Below, in pieces: positions 9,034-17,706 of a stretch of 64,000 nucleotides of DNA (its first letter is position 1; each line of letters opens with the position of its first letter). The notes beneath the pieces are model-generated. The model saw only the letters and a program-made list of their open reading frames with translations, searched no databases and had not been told where the DNA came from. The DNA lies in assembly GCF_001590925.1 (NCBI RefSeq), contig NZ_BCTU01000014.1, positions 124,001-188,000 of the forward strand. Direction: 5' to 3'. The translations under genes and the position numbers were made by a program. The stretch comes from Serratia plymuthica NBRC 102599 (GTDB lineage: Bacteria; Pseudomonadota; Gammaproteobacteria; Enterobacterales; Enterobacteriaceae).

Positions 9034-9525
9034 ATGAGCTGTGCAAAAAATGAATTGGGCATTCTGGCCCGCCGGCGTATAGAGGCCGAGATCATCAAGC
9101 CGATCTACCAAATTCTGGTGCGTGAGATCGGCAAGGAGCGCGCGCAGGCGGTGATTGGCGAAGCCATTGAAAACGCCGCCATCGATGCAGGCAAGCAGTT
9201 TGCCGCACAGGAGCCGAATGGCGCCGATTTGCAGAGTTTCGCCGCCTTGCAGTATCTGTGGGAAAAAGACGATGCGCTGCAAGTGAAGGTGATCCATCAA
9301 GACGAGCAGCAGTTCGACTATAACGTCACCCGCTGCCGCTATGCCGAGATGTATCACGAGATGGGGCTGGGCGAGATTGGCCATCTGCTGTCCTGCGCCC
9401 GCGACAGCCAGTTTATCGTCGGTTATGCGCCGGACGTCGAGCTGCAACGCACCCAAACCATTATGTCCGGCGCGCCCTGCTGCGATTTCCGCTATGCCGT
9501 AAAACCGTCGGGAGAGAAAAAATGA
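9034..9525 (+). CDS. L-2-amino-thiazoline-4-carboxylic acid hydrolase family protein (AtcB-like)
   Basis: A 163-residue cytoplasmic protein of the ATC hydrolase family. In Pseudomonas the founding member opens the ring of L-ATC to N-carbamoyl-L-cysteine. Visible features are a helical N-terminus, NVTRCRYAEMYHEMGLGEIG, LLSCARDSQFIVGYAP and a C-terminal TQTIMSGAPCCDFRYAV with a Cys-Cys pair. The ATG at 9034 lies 7 nt after an AAGGGGAG ribosome site; a GTG at 9031 is too close to it. The next gene starts within its last codons (ATGA), so the two enzymes are translationally coupled. Substrate is inferred from family and neighbour. Confidence 0.8.
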   Translation: MSCAKNELGILARRRIEAEIIKPIYQILVREIGKERAQAVIGEAIENAAIDAGKQFAAQEPNGADLQSFAALQYLWEKDDALQVKVIHQDEQQFDYNVTRCRYAEMYHEMGLGEIGHLLSCARDSQFIVGYAPDVELQRTQTIMSGAPCCDFRYAVKPSGEKK

Positions 9526-10748
9526 CCCAACAGGTTAACGGCGAACGTCTGTGGCAAAGCCTGCGCGATATGGCGCAGTTCGGCGCCATCCCGAAAGACG
9601 GCGTCACCCGGCTGGCGCTGAGCGAGGAAGATCGTCAGGCGCGCGACCAATTGCGTGCCTGGGCGCTGGAAGCGGGATGCAGCGTGCGGGTCGATCGCAT
9701 GGGCAACATGTTTTTGCGCCGCGAAGGAACCCGCCCTGAACTGGCACCGGTCGTCACCGGCTCCCACGTCGATTCCCAACCCAACGGCGGGCGCTTTGAC
9801 GGCATTTATGGCGTACTGGCCGGGTTGGAAGTGATCCGCACCCTGAATGATCGTCAGATTGCCACCGAACGCGCGCTGGAGGTGGTTAACTGGACTAACG
9901 AGGAAGGTGCCCGCTTCGCCCCGGCGATGATCGCCTCCGGCGTGTTTGCCGGTGTGTTCGATGAAGAATACGGCCTGTCGCGCCGCGATGCGCAGGGCAT
10001 CAGCATCGGTGAAGCGCTGAAGCAAATCGGCTATGACGGTGAAGACCCGGTCGGCGGCAGACCCATCCACGCCGCCTTTGAGCTGCATATCGAACAAGGC
10101 CCGATCCTCGAGGCGGAAAACGTCGAGATTGGCGTGGTGACCAGCGCGCAGGGCCAGCGCTGGTACGAATTGGAGATCCTCGGTTTCAGCGCCCATGCGG
10201 GCACCACGCCGATGGAACGGCGCCGCGACGCCCTGCTCGGCTTTGCCGCTATGGTCACGGCGGTCAATCAGATCGGCCTGGATTTCATGCCGGACGCCCG
10301 CGCTACGGTAGGCATGGCGCAAATCACCCCCAACTCGCGCAATGTGGTGCCGGGCAAGGTGTTTTTCAGCGTCGAGTTCCGTCATCCGCAGGAGGCGGTG
10401 CTGGAACAGATGGAACGGCGGTTGCTGGCGGCGGTCGCGGAGGTGGATGCCGGTACCTTGAGCGCTCGCGCCGAACGCATCTTCCAGTATCAGCCGATAC
10501 GCTTTGATCAAGGCTGTATCGACAGCGTGCGCCAGGCCGCGCAGGTGCTGGGGTACTCGCACCGGGATATGGTTTCCGGCGCGGGTCACGATGCCTGTTA
10601 TCTGAGCCGGGTGGCGCCCACGGCGATGATTTTTATTCCCTGCGTGGACGGCATCAGCCACAACGAGCTGGAAGATATTTCGCCCGCCTGGGCCACCGCC
10701 GGCGCCAATGTGCTGCTCAACGCGCTGCTGGCGCAAACGGCTAGCTGA
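9522..10748 (+). CDS. M20-type Zn-dependent amidohydrolase, N-carbamoyl-L-amino acid (cysteine) hydrolase-like (AtcC-like)
   Basis: A 408-residue metal-dependent hydrolase of the M20/hydantoinase-carbamoylase family. Dinuclear metal ligands are visible in GSHVDSQPNGGRFDG, NEEGARFAPAM, ELHIEQGP and near the C-terminus GISHNELEDISP; the dimerisation/lid domain holds GFSAHAGTTPMERRRDAL and NVVPGKVFFSVEFRHP. It would release CO2 and ammonia from N-carbamoyl amino acids. Length and partner match AtcC of the Pseudomonas ATC pathway, which yields L-cysteine. Allantoate amidohydrolase and ureidopropionase are related, so function rests partly on context. Confidence 0.82.
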   Translation: MTQQVNGERLWQSLRDMAQFGAIPKDGVTRLALSEEDRQARDQLRAWALEAGCSVRVDRMGNMFLRREGTRPELAPVVTGSHVDSQPNGGRFDGIYGVLAGLEVIRTLNDRQIATERALEVVNWTNEEGARFAPAMIASGVFAGVFDEEYGLSRRDAQGISIGEALKQIGYDGEDPVGGRPIHAAFELHIEQGPILEAENVEIGVVTSAQGQRWYELEILGFSAHAGTTPMERRRDALLGFAAMVTAVNQIGLDFMPDARATVGMAQITPNSRNVVPGKVFFSVEFRHPQEAVLEQMERRLLAAVAEVDAGTLSARAERIFQYQPIRFDQGCIDSVRQAAQVLGYSHRDMVSGAGHDACYLSRVAPTAMIFIPCVDGISHNELEDISPAWATAGANVLLNALLAQTAS

Positions 10749-10788
10749 TCTCCTCGCCCCCGGTTAGCCGACCGGGGCAATAGCAAAA

Positions 10789-10846
10789 AATATTCAACAA
10801 ACTGGTTGAATATTCATCGCACTGTTCTATATTCAACCATATGGTT
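10789..10846. promoter_or_regulatory. ArsR-type operator region with two inverted repeats
   Basis: Two palindromes lie upstream of the ArsR gene. AATATTCAAC at 10789-10798 is mirrored by GTTGAATATT at 10805-10814. AACCATATGGTT at 10835-10846 spans the start codon. A TATTCAAC half-site occurs three times. This is the layout expected for autorepression. Confidence 0.5.
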
Positions 10847-11188
10847 AAATTATCTTCCTCACAGCTGGACGCCATTTTCCACGCGCTTTCCGACCCGACG
10901 CGCCGCGCTATTTTGCGTGCGCTGGCTGACGGCGAGCACAGCATTGGTGAACTGGCCGCGCCGTTGCAGATGTCGTTTGCCGGCGCCTCCAAGCATATCA
11001 AAGCACTGGAGCTTGCAGGCCTGGTGCAGCGAACCGTGCAGGGAAGAAACCATATCTGCCGGCTTGAACCCGGGCCAATGGCACAGGCCATGCAATGGCT
11101 GCAAACCTACGAGCATTTCTGGACAGAACGGCTGGACGCGCTGGAAATAGCGCTGCGGCAGCCCGAACAGTATCCTCCCAAGGAGTGA
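10841..11188 (+). CDS. ArsR-family winged-helix regulator
   Basis: A 115-residue ArsR-type regulator. IFHALSDPTRRAILRALADG and SIGELAAPLQMSFAGASKHI followed by KALELAGLVQRTVQGRNHIC form the winged helix. There are no metal-binding cysteine motifs, as in the subgroup that partners with SRPBCC proteins. The start sits inside an inverted repeat, so binding would block its own translation start region. It is followed after 3 bp by the SRPBCC gene, forming a two-gene operon. Confidence 0.88.
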   Translation: MVKLSSSQLDAIFHALSDPTRRAILRALADGEHSIGELAAPLQMSFAGASKHIKALELAGLVQRTVQGRNHICRLEPGPMAQAMQWLQTYEHFWTERLDALEIALRQPEQYPPKE

Positions 11189-11191
11189 ACC

Positions 11192-11725
11192 ATGAACGAC
11201 TACGGTATGATTATTGAAACCGGCACGCTGCGCATTCAGCGGCTGCTGCCCGGCCCGATCGAGCGGGTCTGGGCCTACCTGACGGAATCCGACAAGCGCG
11301 CCACCTGGCTGGCCGCCGGCGAAATGACGCTGGAAAAAGGCGCGGCGGTGGAGTTGGTATTTCGCAATTCCGATCTGACGGGCGAACACGAGCAGGCCCC
11401 CGCCAAATACAAACAAAGCGACTGCAACGGCAAACACCTCGGCCATATAACCTGCCTTTTCCCGCCGCGGCTACTGAGCTTTACCTGGGAGGAAAAGGAT
11501 CAGAACCGCCCTTCCGAAGTGACCTTTGAGCTGACCGAACATGACAACGCGGTGTTGCTGACGGTCACCCACCGCCGCCTGGCCAACCGTGACGACATGC
11601 TCAGCGTGGCCGCAGGCTGGCATACCCATCTGGATATCCTGCTCGATCGCCTGCACGATCGTCAGCCACACTCGTTCTGGACTACCCACGCCAAGCTGGA
11701 AGAAGAGTACCGGGCGAGACTGTAA
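11192..11725 (+). CDS. SRPBCC (AHSA1-type) domain protein
   Basis: A 177-residue protein of the START/Bet v 1-like superfamily. The opening TLRIQRLLPGPIERVWAYLT and later GHITCLFPPRLLSFTWEE are characteristic of Aha1-like SRPBCC members, which usually bind hydrophobic small ligands or modulate a partner. It is co-transcribed with the ArsR regulator, a very common pairing whose physiological role is generally undefined. Its stop abuts that of the convergent CorA/ZntB-like gene. Confidence 0.82.
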   Translation: MNDYGMIIETGTLRIQRLLPGPIERVWAYLTESDKRATWLAAGEMTLEKGAAVELVFRNSDLTGEHEQAPAKYKQSDCNGKHLGHITCLFPPRLLSFTWEEKDQNRPSEVTFELTEHDNAVLLTVTHRRLANRDDMLSVAAGWHTHLDILLDRLHDRQPHSFWTTHAKLEEEYRARL

Positions 11726-12754
11726 TCAGCTTTCATCCCGGCGTCTGAACGCCAGATAGCCGGTGATCAGCGTAAAACCGCCGACCAGCAGCACCAGCAG
11801 AATAAAACCGTGGTGATTGCTGGCCAGCGGGATCCCTCCCACGTTCATGCCGAAGAAACCGGCGACGATGTTAATCGGCAGCGCCAGCACGGTGATCACC
11901 GTCAGGGTGTACAGCGTACGGTTGTTCTGCTCCATCTGCTTGGCGCCAATCTCCTCTTGCAGCAGGCGAATGCGCTCGGTCAGGCTGGCCAGATCGTTCA
12001 GCACCACGGTGAACTCTTCGGTGAACTGCCGCAGATCCTGCACCACGTCCCGGCTTAACCAGGCCGGTGGCCGGTTCAGCAGGCGAAACAGTGCAGCGGG
12101 CTCCGGCGCCAGCAGGCGCTGAAAGCGCAGCAACATGCGGCGCATGCGCCCCAGTTCGGTGCGGTTGCGTTTCACATGATTGCTCAGCAGGCGATCTTCA
12201 ATGGTGTCGACATACTGGTTGGCCTGCCGTACCACCTGCTCCAGCACCTCTTCCTGTTCTTCCAGCAAGTGCGCCAACAGCTCGGTAGACGACGCCAGTT
12301 GCAATGGCCCCAGACGCCCCAGCAGCCGTTCGATCAACCGCAGTGGTTTGTGCCGCACGGTAACCACCAGCCCGCTGCGGCAATACAGCCACAGCGTGGC
12401 GATTTCCGGGTTATTTTCTTTGGGATGGAAAATCACGTCGTTGAGCACCGCAAACAGATCATCCCCTTGCCGTTCAATGCGCGTGGTATGGGAGCCGTGA
12501 CGAATTTCGTCGAAGAAAAAATCGGAAATCGCGAAGTGATTTTTCAGCCATTTCTCTGCCGCCGCATGGTTCAGATTAAGGTGCAACCAGATAAACCCTT
12601 CGCCCGGCGACAGAGCCTGGTAAGCCTGGCAGGCCTGCTGCGAAGAAACCCGCAGCGGCGCTTCTCCCGTGCGGAACACGTGGCCGTAAATCAGCCCGGT
12701 CACTTCATCATCAAAATCAAGTTTGTGCATTTTATCCGCAACCGTCTGAACCAT
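11726..12754 (-). CDS. CorA/ZntB-family divalent cation transporter
   Basis: A 342-residue protein with a soluble N-terminal domain, a long stalk helix (residues about 170-275) and two C-terminal membrane helices joined by the GMNVGGIP loop. The loop is intermediate between the CorA GMN motif and the Znt[12 protein letters not shown] loop seen in the true zntB at 63261, so this is a paralogue. Zinc or magnesium cannot be decided. Both possible starts (12754 and 12730) have weak ribosome sites. It stands alone and converges on the SRPBCC gene. Confidence 0.85.
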   Translation of the reverse strand: MVQTVADKMHKLDFDDEVTGLIYGHVFRTGEAPLRVSSQQACQAYQALSPGEGFIWLHLNLNHAAAEKWLKNHFAISDFFFDEIRHGSHTTRIERQGDDLFAVLNDVIFHPKENNPEIATLWLYCRSGLVVTVRHKPLRLIERLLGRLGPLQLASSTELLAHLLEEQEEVLEQVVRQANQYVDTIEDRLLSNHVKRNRTELGRMRRMLLRFQRLLAPEPAALFRLLNRPPAWLSRDVVQDLRQFTEEFTVVLNDLASLTERIRLLQEEIGAKQMEQNNRTLYTLTVITVLALPINIVAGFFGMNVGGIPLASNHHGFILLVLLVGGFTLITGYLAFRRRDES

Positions 12755-12863
12755 AAATCTTTATCCCGAATAACCGCATTAATCAATAAACCAGACTCAG
12801 CCTTTATATCAATCTTTAAATACCAACGTTAATTATTTTCACTTTTCCAGATGATTAATATTA

Positions 12864-12881
12864 CCGTCATAAAAAAGTCAC
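12864..12881 (+). promoter_or_regulatory. Pho box (PhoB binding site) upstream of pit-ppk2
   Basis: CCGTCATAAAAAAGTCAC matches the Pho box consensus (CTGTCAT-A/T-rich-CTGTCAY) at 15 of 18 positions by eye, with two TCA-containing units 11 bp apart. It lies 77 bp upstream of the phosphate transporter ATG. Confidence 0.6.
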
Positions 12882-12958
12882 ATTAATTCCCAATACTTTC
12901 CTGGCAACGCCGTTCAACACCGTCAGTATTCTAATGAAGTTTATCGGGAAGGTCCTTT

Positions 12959-14569
12959 ATGAGCGATAACAGCGCCGTTCAAGCAGGTGTTCCAGCTGCG
13001 TCCAGCCTGCCAAAGATCTACCAAAAGAACAGTCGACTCACTGTTCTTTTTTTTGTTTTTTTATTAGTACTGGGGATCGCTTTTGCCGGAGTAAATCTAT
13101 TTAACGACGTGACCGACGCTGGTGCAGTATATACCAGCTATCTCCCTTTTCTTTTATTGGGGTTAGCGCTGCTGATTGCGCTGGGCTTTGAATTCGTTAA
13201 CGGTTTTCACGACACCGCCAATGCTGTGGCCACCGTTATTTACACCCATTCCCTGTCGCCGATGGTGGCGGTGGTCTGGTCGGGATTTTTCAACTTCCTC
13301 GGCGTTTTGCTCTCCAGCGGCGTGGTGGCGTTCGGCATCATTTCGCTGCTGCCGGTTGAATTGATTCTGCAAGCCGGCACCGGTAACGGCTTTGCCATGG
13401 TTTACGCCCTGCTGTTCTCGGCGATTATCTGGAACCTGGGTACCTGGTGGCTCGGGCTGCCGGCCTCCTCGTCGCATACGCTGATTGGTTCCATCATCGG
13501 CGTGGGCGTGGCTAACGCCCTGATCCACGGCCGCACCGGCACCAGCGGCGTGGACTGGGGGCAGGCGATTAAAGTGGGTTATGCGTTGCTGCTTTCACCG
13601 GTGATCGGTTTTGTGTTTGCCGCCCTGCTGCTGCTGGCGTTGAAGGTGTTCGTTAAAAACCGCCAGTTGTACACCGCACCCAAAAATGATGCGCCGCCAC
13701 CGCTGTGGATCCGGGGTTTGTTGATCCTCACCTGTACCGGCGTCTCCTTCGCCCACGGCTCCAACGACGGGCAAAAAGGCATGGGCCTGATCATGCTGAT
13801 CCTGGTCGGCACCATGCCGATCGCCTATGCCCTGAACCGCTCAATGTCGCCGGAGCAAATCCCGCGCGTGGCGGCACTGGCGGAAGTCACCAAAAACGAT
13901 CTGTTGCGCCAATTCCCGGCGGTCAGCCAGGTGCCGCCGCGCGAGGTGCTCACCGGCTATGTGCGTTCCAATGAGCTGACGCCGGACGTAGTGCCCGCGC
14001 TGGCGCAGCTGACCGGCGCCATCGGCGATCAAGTCCGCCAGTACGGCTCGGTCGACAAGATCCCGGCGCAGGCGGTGTCCAACACCCGTAACGATATGTA
14101 TCTGGCATCGGAAACCATCAAGCACCTGAAAGCGGAAAAACAGCTTCAGTTTTCCGCCGACTCACAGCGCAATCTGGATGCGTTGAAAGGCGATCTGGAC
14201 AGCGCCACCCGCTTTATCCCGTTCTGGGTCAAGGTGGTGGTGGCGATTGCCCTCGGCCTCGGCACCATGGTCGGCTGGCGGCGCATCGTGGTTACCGTCG
14301 GTGAGAAGATCGGTAAAAGCCACCTCACCTACGCCCAGGGCGCCAGCGCCGAACTGGTGGCGATGACCACCATAGGTGCGGCGGACGCCTTCGGCCTGCC
14401 GGTTTCGACCACCCACGTGCTGTCCTCCGGCATCGCCGGCACCATGGCGGCCAACCGCTCCGGCCTGCAAATGTCGACCCTGCGCAACCTGCTGATGGCC
14501 TGGGTTCTGACGCTGCCGGCCTCGATACTGCTTTCCGCCGGGCTGTACTGGGTTTTCACTCATTTCTAA
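12959..14569 (+). CDS. PiT-family inorganic phosphate transporter
   Basis: A 536-residue low-affinity phosphate:cation symporter of the PiT family. The duplicated signature is present: GFEFVNGFHDTANAVATVIY near residue 80 and GVSFAHGSNDGQKGMGLIML near residue 265. A soluble insert of about 130 residues separates the two membrane halves, as in long PitA proteins, and GLPVSTTHVLSSGIAGTM closes the second repeat. It is followed 26 bp later by polyphosphate kinase 2 and preceded by a Pho box, so uptake and polyphosphate turnover appear co-regulated. Confidence 0.9.
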   Translation: MSDNSAVQAGVPAASSLPKIYQKNSRLTVLFFVFLLVLGIAFAGVNLFNDVTDAGAVYTSYLPFLLLGLALLIALGFEFVNGFHDTANAVATVIYTHSLSPMVAVVWSGFFNFLGVLLSSGVVAFGIISLLPVELILQAGTGNGFAMVYALLFSAIIWNLGTWWLGLPASSSHTLIGSIIGVGVANALIHGRTGTSGVDWGQAIKVGYALLLSPVIGFVFAALLLLALKVFVKNRQLYTAPKNDAPPPLWIRGLLILTCTGVSFAHGSNDGQKGMGLIMLILVGTMPIAYALNRSMSPEQIPRVAALAEVTKNDLLRQFPAVSQVPPREVLTGYVRSNELTPDVVPALAQLTGAIGDQVRQYGSVDKIPAQAVSNTRNDMYLASETIKHLKAEKQLQFSADSQRNLDALKGDLDSATRFIPFWVKVVVAIALGLGTMVGWRRIVVTVGEKIGKSHLTYAQGASAELVAMTTIGAADAFGLPVSTTHVLSSGIAGTMAANRSGLQMSTLRNLLMAWVLTLPASILLSAGLYWVFTHF

Positions 14570-14595
14570 AACCGGGTTAACACGGAGAATCAATT

Positions 14596-15510
14596 ATGGC
14601 TATGCATGAATTTAACCGCGACGACACCTTCAACCAGCGCCTGCTGCAGGAGTTTTATGACAGCTATGACGAGGAGCTGGAAATGGAGCTCGATGACCTG
14701 CGGTTTGACGACACCGAAGTGGACAGCGATCAGAAAAAAGCCTGGCGCAAACAGTATTTCCGCGAGCTGCTGCGCCTGCAAGGCGAACTGGTGAAGCTGC
14801 AAGACTGGGTAATGCGCACCGGCCACCGCGTGGTGATCTTGTTTGAAGGCCGCGACGCCGCCGGCAAAGGCGGGGTGATCAAACGCATCACCCAACGCCT
14901 GAACCCACGCACCTGCCGCGTGGCGGCGTTGCCTGCACCGAACGACCGCGAGCGCACCCAGTGGTATTTCCAGCGCTACATTGCCCACCTGCCGGCGGCG
15001 GGTGAAATCGTGCTGTTCGACCGTAGCTGGTATAACCGCGCCGGGGTGGAAAAAGTGATGGGGTTTTGCAACGACGAGGAATACGAAGAGTTTTTCCGCA
15101 GCGTGCCGGAATTTGAGAAAATGCTGACGCGCAGCGGCATCAAAATCATCAAATACTGGTTCTCGATCACCGATGACGAGCAGGAACTGCGCTTCCTCAG
15201 CCGCATCCACGATCCGCTGAAGCAGTGGAAGCTCAGCCCGATGGATTTGGAGAGCCGCCGCCGCTGGGAAGACTATACCGAAGCCAAAGAAGTCATGTTA
15301 GCGCGCACTAACATTCCGGAAGCCCCCTGGTGGGTAGTTCAGGGCGTCGACAAGAAAAAGGCGCGGCTGAACTGCATCAGCCACCTGCTCCAGCAACTGC
15401 CTTACGAAGAGACCGAAGGCAACGTGATCACTCTGCCGCCGCGCAAGCGCAGCCCGGACTATAACCGCCATCCGGTGCCTGACGACATGGTAGTCCCCGA
15501 AGTGTATTGA
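14596..15510 (+). CDS. ppk2: Polyphosphate kinase 2 (PPK2)
   Basis: A 304-residue PPK2-family kinase that transfers phosphate between polyphosphate and nucleotides. Walker A FEGRDAAGKGGVIKRI, the lid-containing DRSWYNRAGVEKVMGFC and KYWFSITDDEQELRF are present; a single PPK2 domain of about 230 residues follows an acidic N-terminal extension (EELEMELDDLRFDDTEVDSD). A CGGAG ribosome site precedes the ATG at 14596. Pairing with the PiT transporter suggests storage or use of phosphate-bond energy linked to phosphate supply. Whether it prefers ADP, GDP or AMP is not decidable here. Confidence 0.92.
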   Translation: MAMHEFNRDDTFNQRLLQEFYDSYDEELEMELDDLRFDDTEVDSDQKKAWRKQYFRELLRLQGELVKLQDWVMRTGHRVVILFEGRDAAGKGGVIKRITQRLNPRTCRVAALPAPNDRERTQWYFQRYIAHLPAAGEIVLFDRSWYNRAGVEKVMGFCNDEEYEEFFRSVPEFEKMLTRSGIKIIKYWFSITDDEQELRFLSRIHDPLKQWKLSPMDLESRRRWEDYTEAKEVMLARTNIPEAPWWVVQGVDKKKARLNCISHLLQQLPYEETEGNVITLPPRKRSPDYNRHPVPDDMVVPEVY

Positions 15511-15519
15511 TTTTCAATC

Positions 15520-15541
15520 GGGGGATGGGTTGCCATCCCCC
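15520..15541 (+). terminator. GC-rich hairpin after ppk2
   Basis: GGGGGATGG-GTTG-CCATCCCCC forms a perfect 9-bp stem just after the ppk2 stop. No U-run follows, so termination efficiency is uncertain. Confidence 0.45.
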
Positions 15542-15672
15542 TGCCTGACACCATGATGAATACTCTGGCCTTTTGCCTGCATATTCATCGCTTTCACCCT
15601 ATTTTCTCCACATTTGCTGTGCAGACTCTTACCGATATTTTTTAGTCGCTTAGAGTAAGAGCCTCGCTTGTC

Positions 15673-16506
15673 ATGTCATTCTTGAATTGTGTTATCCCTT
15701 TTTCCCTTCGGCGTTTTCACGCCGTTATCACGCTCAGCCTGCTGTTTGTTATCGCACCTGCACAGGCCACCGCGCCGCTGGTATTGCATTCAAAAGCCGT
15801 GCTGATCGTCAATCAGCGTACCGGCAAAACGCTGTTCCAGAAACAGGCCAATCGCGCGTTACCCATTGCTTCGCTGACCAAGCTGATGACCGCTATGGTG
15901 GCGCTGGACAGCCGCCGTCCTCTGGGCAATAAAATGAGGGTGACCGCCGCCGATCGCGATTTATTGAAGAAAACCCACTCGCGGCTGACCCTGGGGTCGT
16001 CACTCAGCCGCCGCGATATGTTGCACATTGCGCTGATGTCATCCGAGAACCGCGCGGCAGCCGCCCTAAGCCGTCATTACCCCGGCGACCGCAAGGCGTT
16101 TGTGGCGAAAATGAACAGGAAGGCGCGCAGCATCGGCATGAAACACACCCGTTTCTATGACCCTACCGGGCTGACGCCGCGCAATGTCGCCAGCGCCAAC
16201 GATCTGCTTAAAATGGTCAATCACGCTTATCGCTATCAAACCATTCGCCGTTTCAGTACCGATAAGCAGCACGTTGTTTACCCCGGCCGTGGCCAACTGG
16301 TGTACCGCAGTTCCAACGGCCTGATCAATAACCGCAACTGGAACATTCAGCTGCAAAAAACCGGCTATACCAACGAGGCCGGCCACTGTCTGGTGATGAG
16401 AACCCTGATAAAAGGGCAGCCGGTAGTGATCATCCTGCTGGGTTCGCAACAGCGCTACGGCCATTATGACGATGCGCTGCGCCTGAAAACCTGGCTGGAG
16501 TCCTGA
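15673..16506 (+). CDS. pbpG: D-alanyl-D-alanine endopeptidase (PBP7-like, PbpG)
   Basis: A 277-residue periplasmic low-molecular-weight penicillin-binding protein. A signal peptide (residues 1-33) precedes the serine motif SLTK, the second motif SSEN and the third KTG (KTGYTNEAGHC). This S11 peptidase cuts D-Ala-meso-DAP cross-links during wall remodelling. E. coli PbpG is about 30 residues longer at the C-terminus. No co-transcribed neighbour is obvious. Confidence 0.85.
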   Translation: MSFLNCVIPFSLRRFHAVITLSLLFVIAPAQATAPLVLHSKAVLIVNQRTGKTLFQKQANRALPIASLTKLMTAMVALDSRRPLGNKMRVTAADRDLLKKTHSRLTLGSSLSRRDMLHIALMSSENRAAAALSRHYPGDRKAFVAKMNRKARSIGMKHTRFYDPTGLTPRNVASANDLLKMVNHAYRYQTIRRFSTDKQHVVYPGRGQLVYRSSNGLINNRNWNIQLQKTGYTNEAGHCLVMRTLIKGQPVVIILLGSQQRYGHYDDALRLKTWLES

Positions 16507-16651
16507 GCGCTTGCGCAGTGCGCCTTTAACCGTCCTGCGCATAACTAAATCCGTTTTTTATCAATGGAATATCCTATCCACAATCAGTATTACGCCCTTG
16601 GCGCCCTGCATGGTATTTGTCATAAATAATTGATGATAAAGGAGCAGGAAA

Positions 16652-17638
16652 ATGGCTTATGCCTTGAGCGTGTTGGATAAAAGTCCGATTGCCGAAGGAG
16701 AAAGCGCCGCCCAGGCGCTGGCGCGTACGCTGCATCTGGCGCAGCAGGCGGAAATCTGGGGCTACCGCCGTTTCTGGTTGGCGGAGCATCACAATACCCC
16801 GCAGCTCGCCTGCCCTTCACCCGAGGTGTTGATCGCCTATTTACTTGGGCAAACCTCACGTATTCGCATCGGTTCCGGTGGCGTAATGCTGCAACACTAC
16901 AGCGCTTATAAAGTTGCGGAAAACTTCAACCTGCTGGCGACGCTTGCACCGGGCCGGGTCGATCTGGGCGTGGGGAAAGCCCCCGGCGGGCTGCCGCTCT
17001 CTACCCAGGCGTTGCAGGCCGCGCACGACCAGCAGCATAAACCGGATTTCCCTCAGCAGTTGGCCCAGCTCAATGCTTATCTTAATGACGATGCACAACC
17101 TGGTCTGAGCGCCACGCCGCAGCCTGAGCAATCCGCTCAACGCTTTCTGCTGGGTGCCAGTAGCGAAAGCGCTCAACTGGCCGCCGAACACGGCTGGGCG
17201 TTTGTTTATGCCGCGCAGCTCAATGGCAACCCAGACGATATTCAGCGGGCGCTGACGCACTACTCCGCGCAAAGCGGTGGCCGCAAAGCCCTGCTGGCGG
17301 TAGCGGCGATCGTCGCAGACACGGCTGCGCAGGCCAAAGAGTTGGCGGCCGGGATCCAGCAATACCGCGTGCACGTGGCCGGCGGGCAGAGCGTGACCGT
17401 TGGTAGCCTGGAGCAGGCGGAGAGTTTTGTTCAGCAGGCCGGCGCGACCGATTACCGCATCGAGCCGCGCGAAAGCCATATTCTGCTCGGCACTGCGCAG
17501 CAGGTACGCCGGCAGTTGGACCAACTGCACCAGCAATATGGCGTGGAGGAGTTTGTCATTGATACGCCGGTTAGCCAACCCACCGCCCGCCTGGCCTCTT
17601 TACAACTGCTGGCGCAGGAGAGTCTGGCGTTGGCTTGA
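16652..17638 (+). CDS. LLM-class flavin-dependent oxidoreductase (luciferase-like monooxygenase, MsnO8 type)
   Basis: A 328-residue TIM-barrel protein. LSVLDKSPIAEGESAAQALA, RFWLAEHHNTPQLACPSPEV, GSGGVMLQHYSAYKVAENFN and GRVDLGVGKAPGG are the usual motifs of the bacterial luciferase-like family. Members use FMNH2 and oxygen on aldehydes, alkanesulfonates or other substrates; the substrate is unknown. The ATG follows a GGAGCAGG site. It converges on the MocR-type regulator. Confidence 0.87.
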   Translation: MAYALSVLDKSPIAEGESAAQALARTLHLAQQAEIWGYRRFWLAEHHNTPQLACPSPEVLIAYLLGQTSRIRIGSGGVMLQHYSAYKVAENFNLLATLAPGRVDLGVGKAPGGLPLSTQALQAAHDQQHKPDFPQQLAQLNAYLNDDAQPGLSATPQPEQSAQRFLLGASSESAQLAAEHGWAFVYAAQLNGNPDDIQRALTHYSAQSGGRKALLAVAAIVADTAAQAKELAAGIQQYRVHVAGGQSVTVGSLEQAESFVQQAGATDYRIEPRESHILLGTAQQVRRQLDQLHQQYGVEEFVIDTPVSQPTARLASLQLLAQESLALA

Positions 17639-17706
17639 TCGGGGAACGGGGCCATAAGCGTTAAATCGGCATTGACCATTGGCCATACCGATTTGATGCC
17701 TCACAT

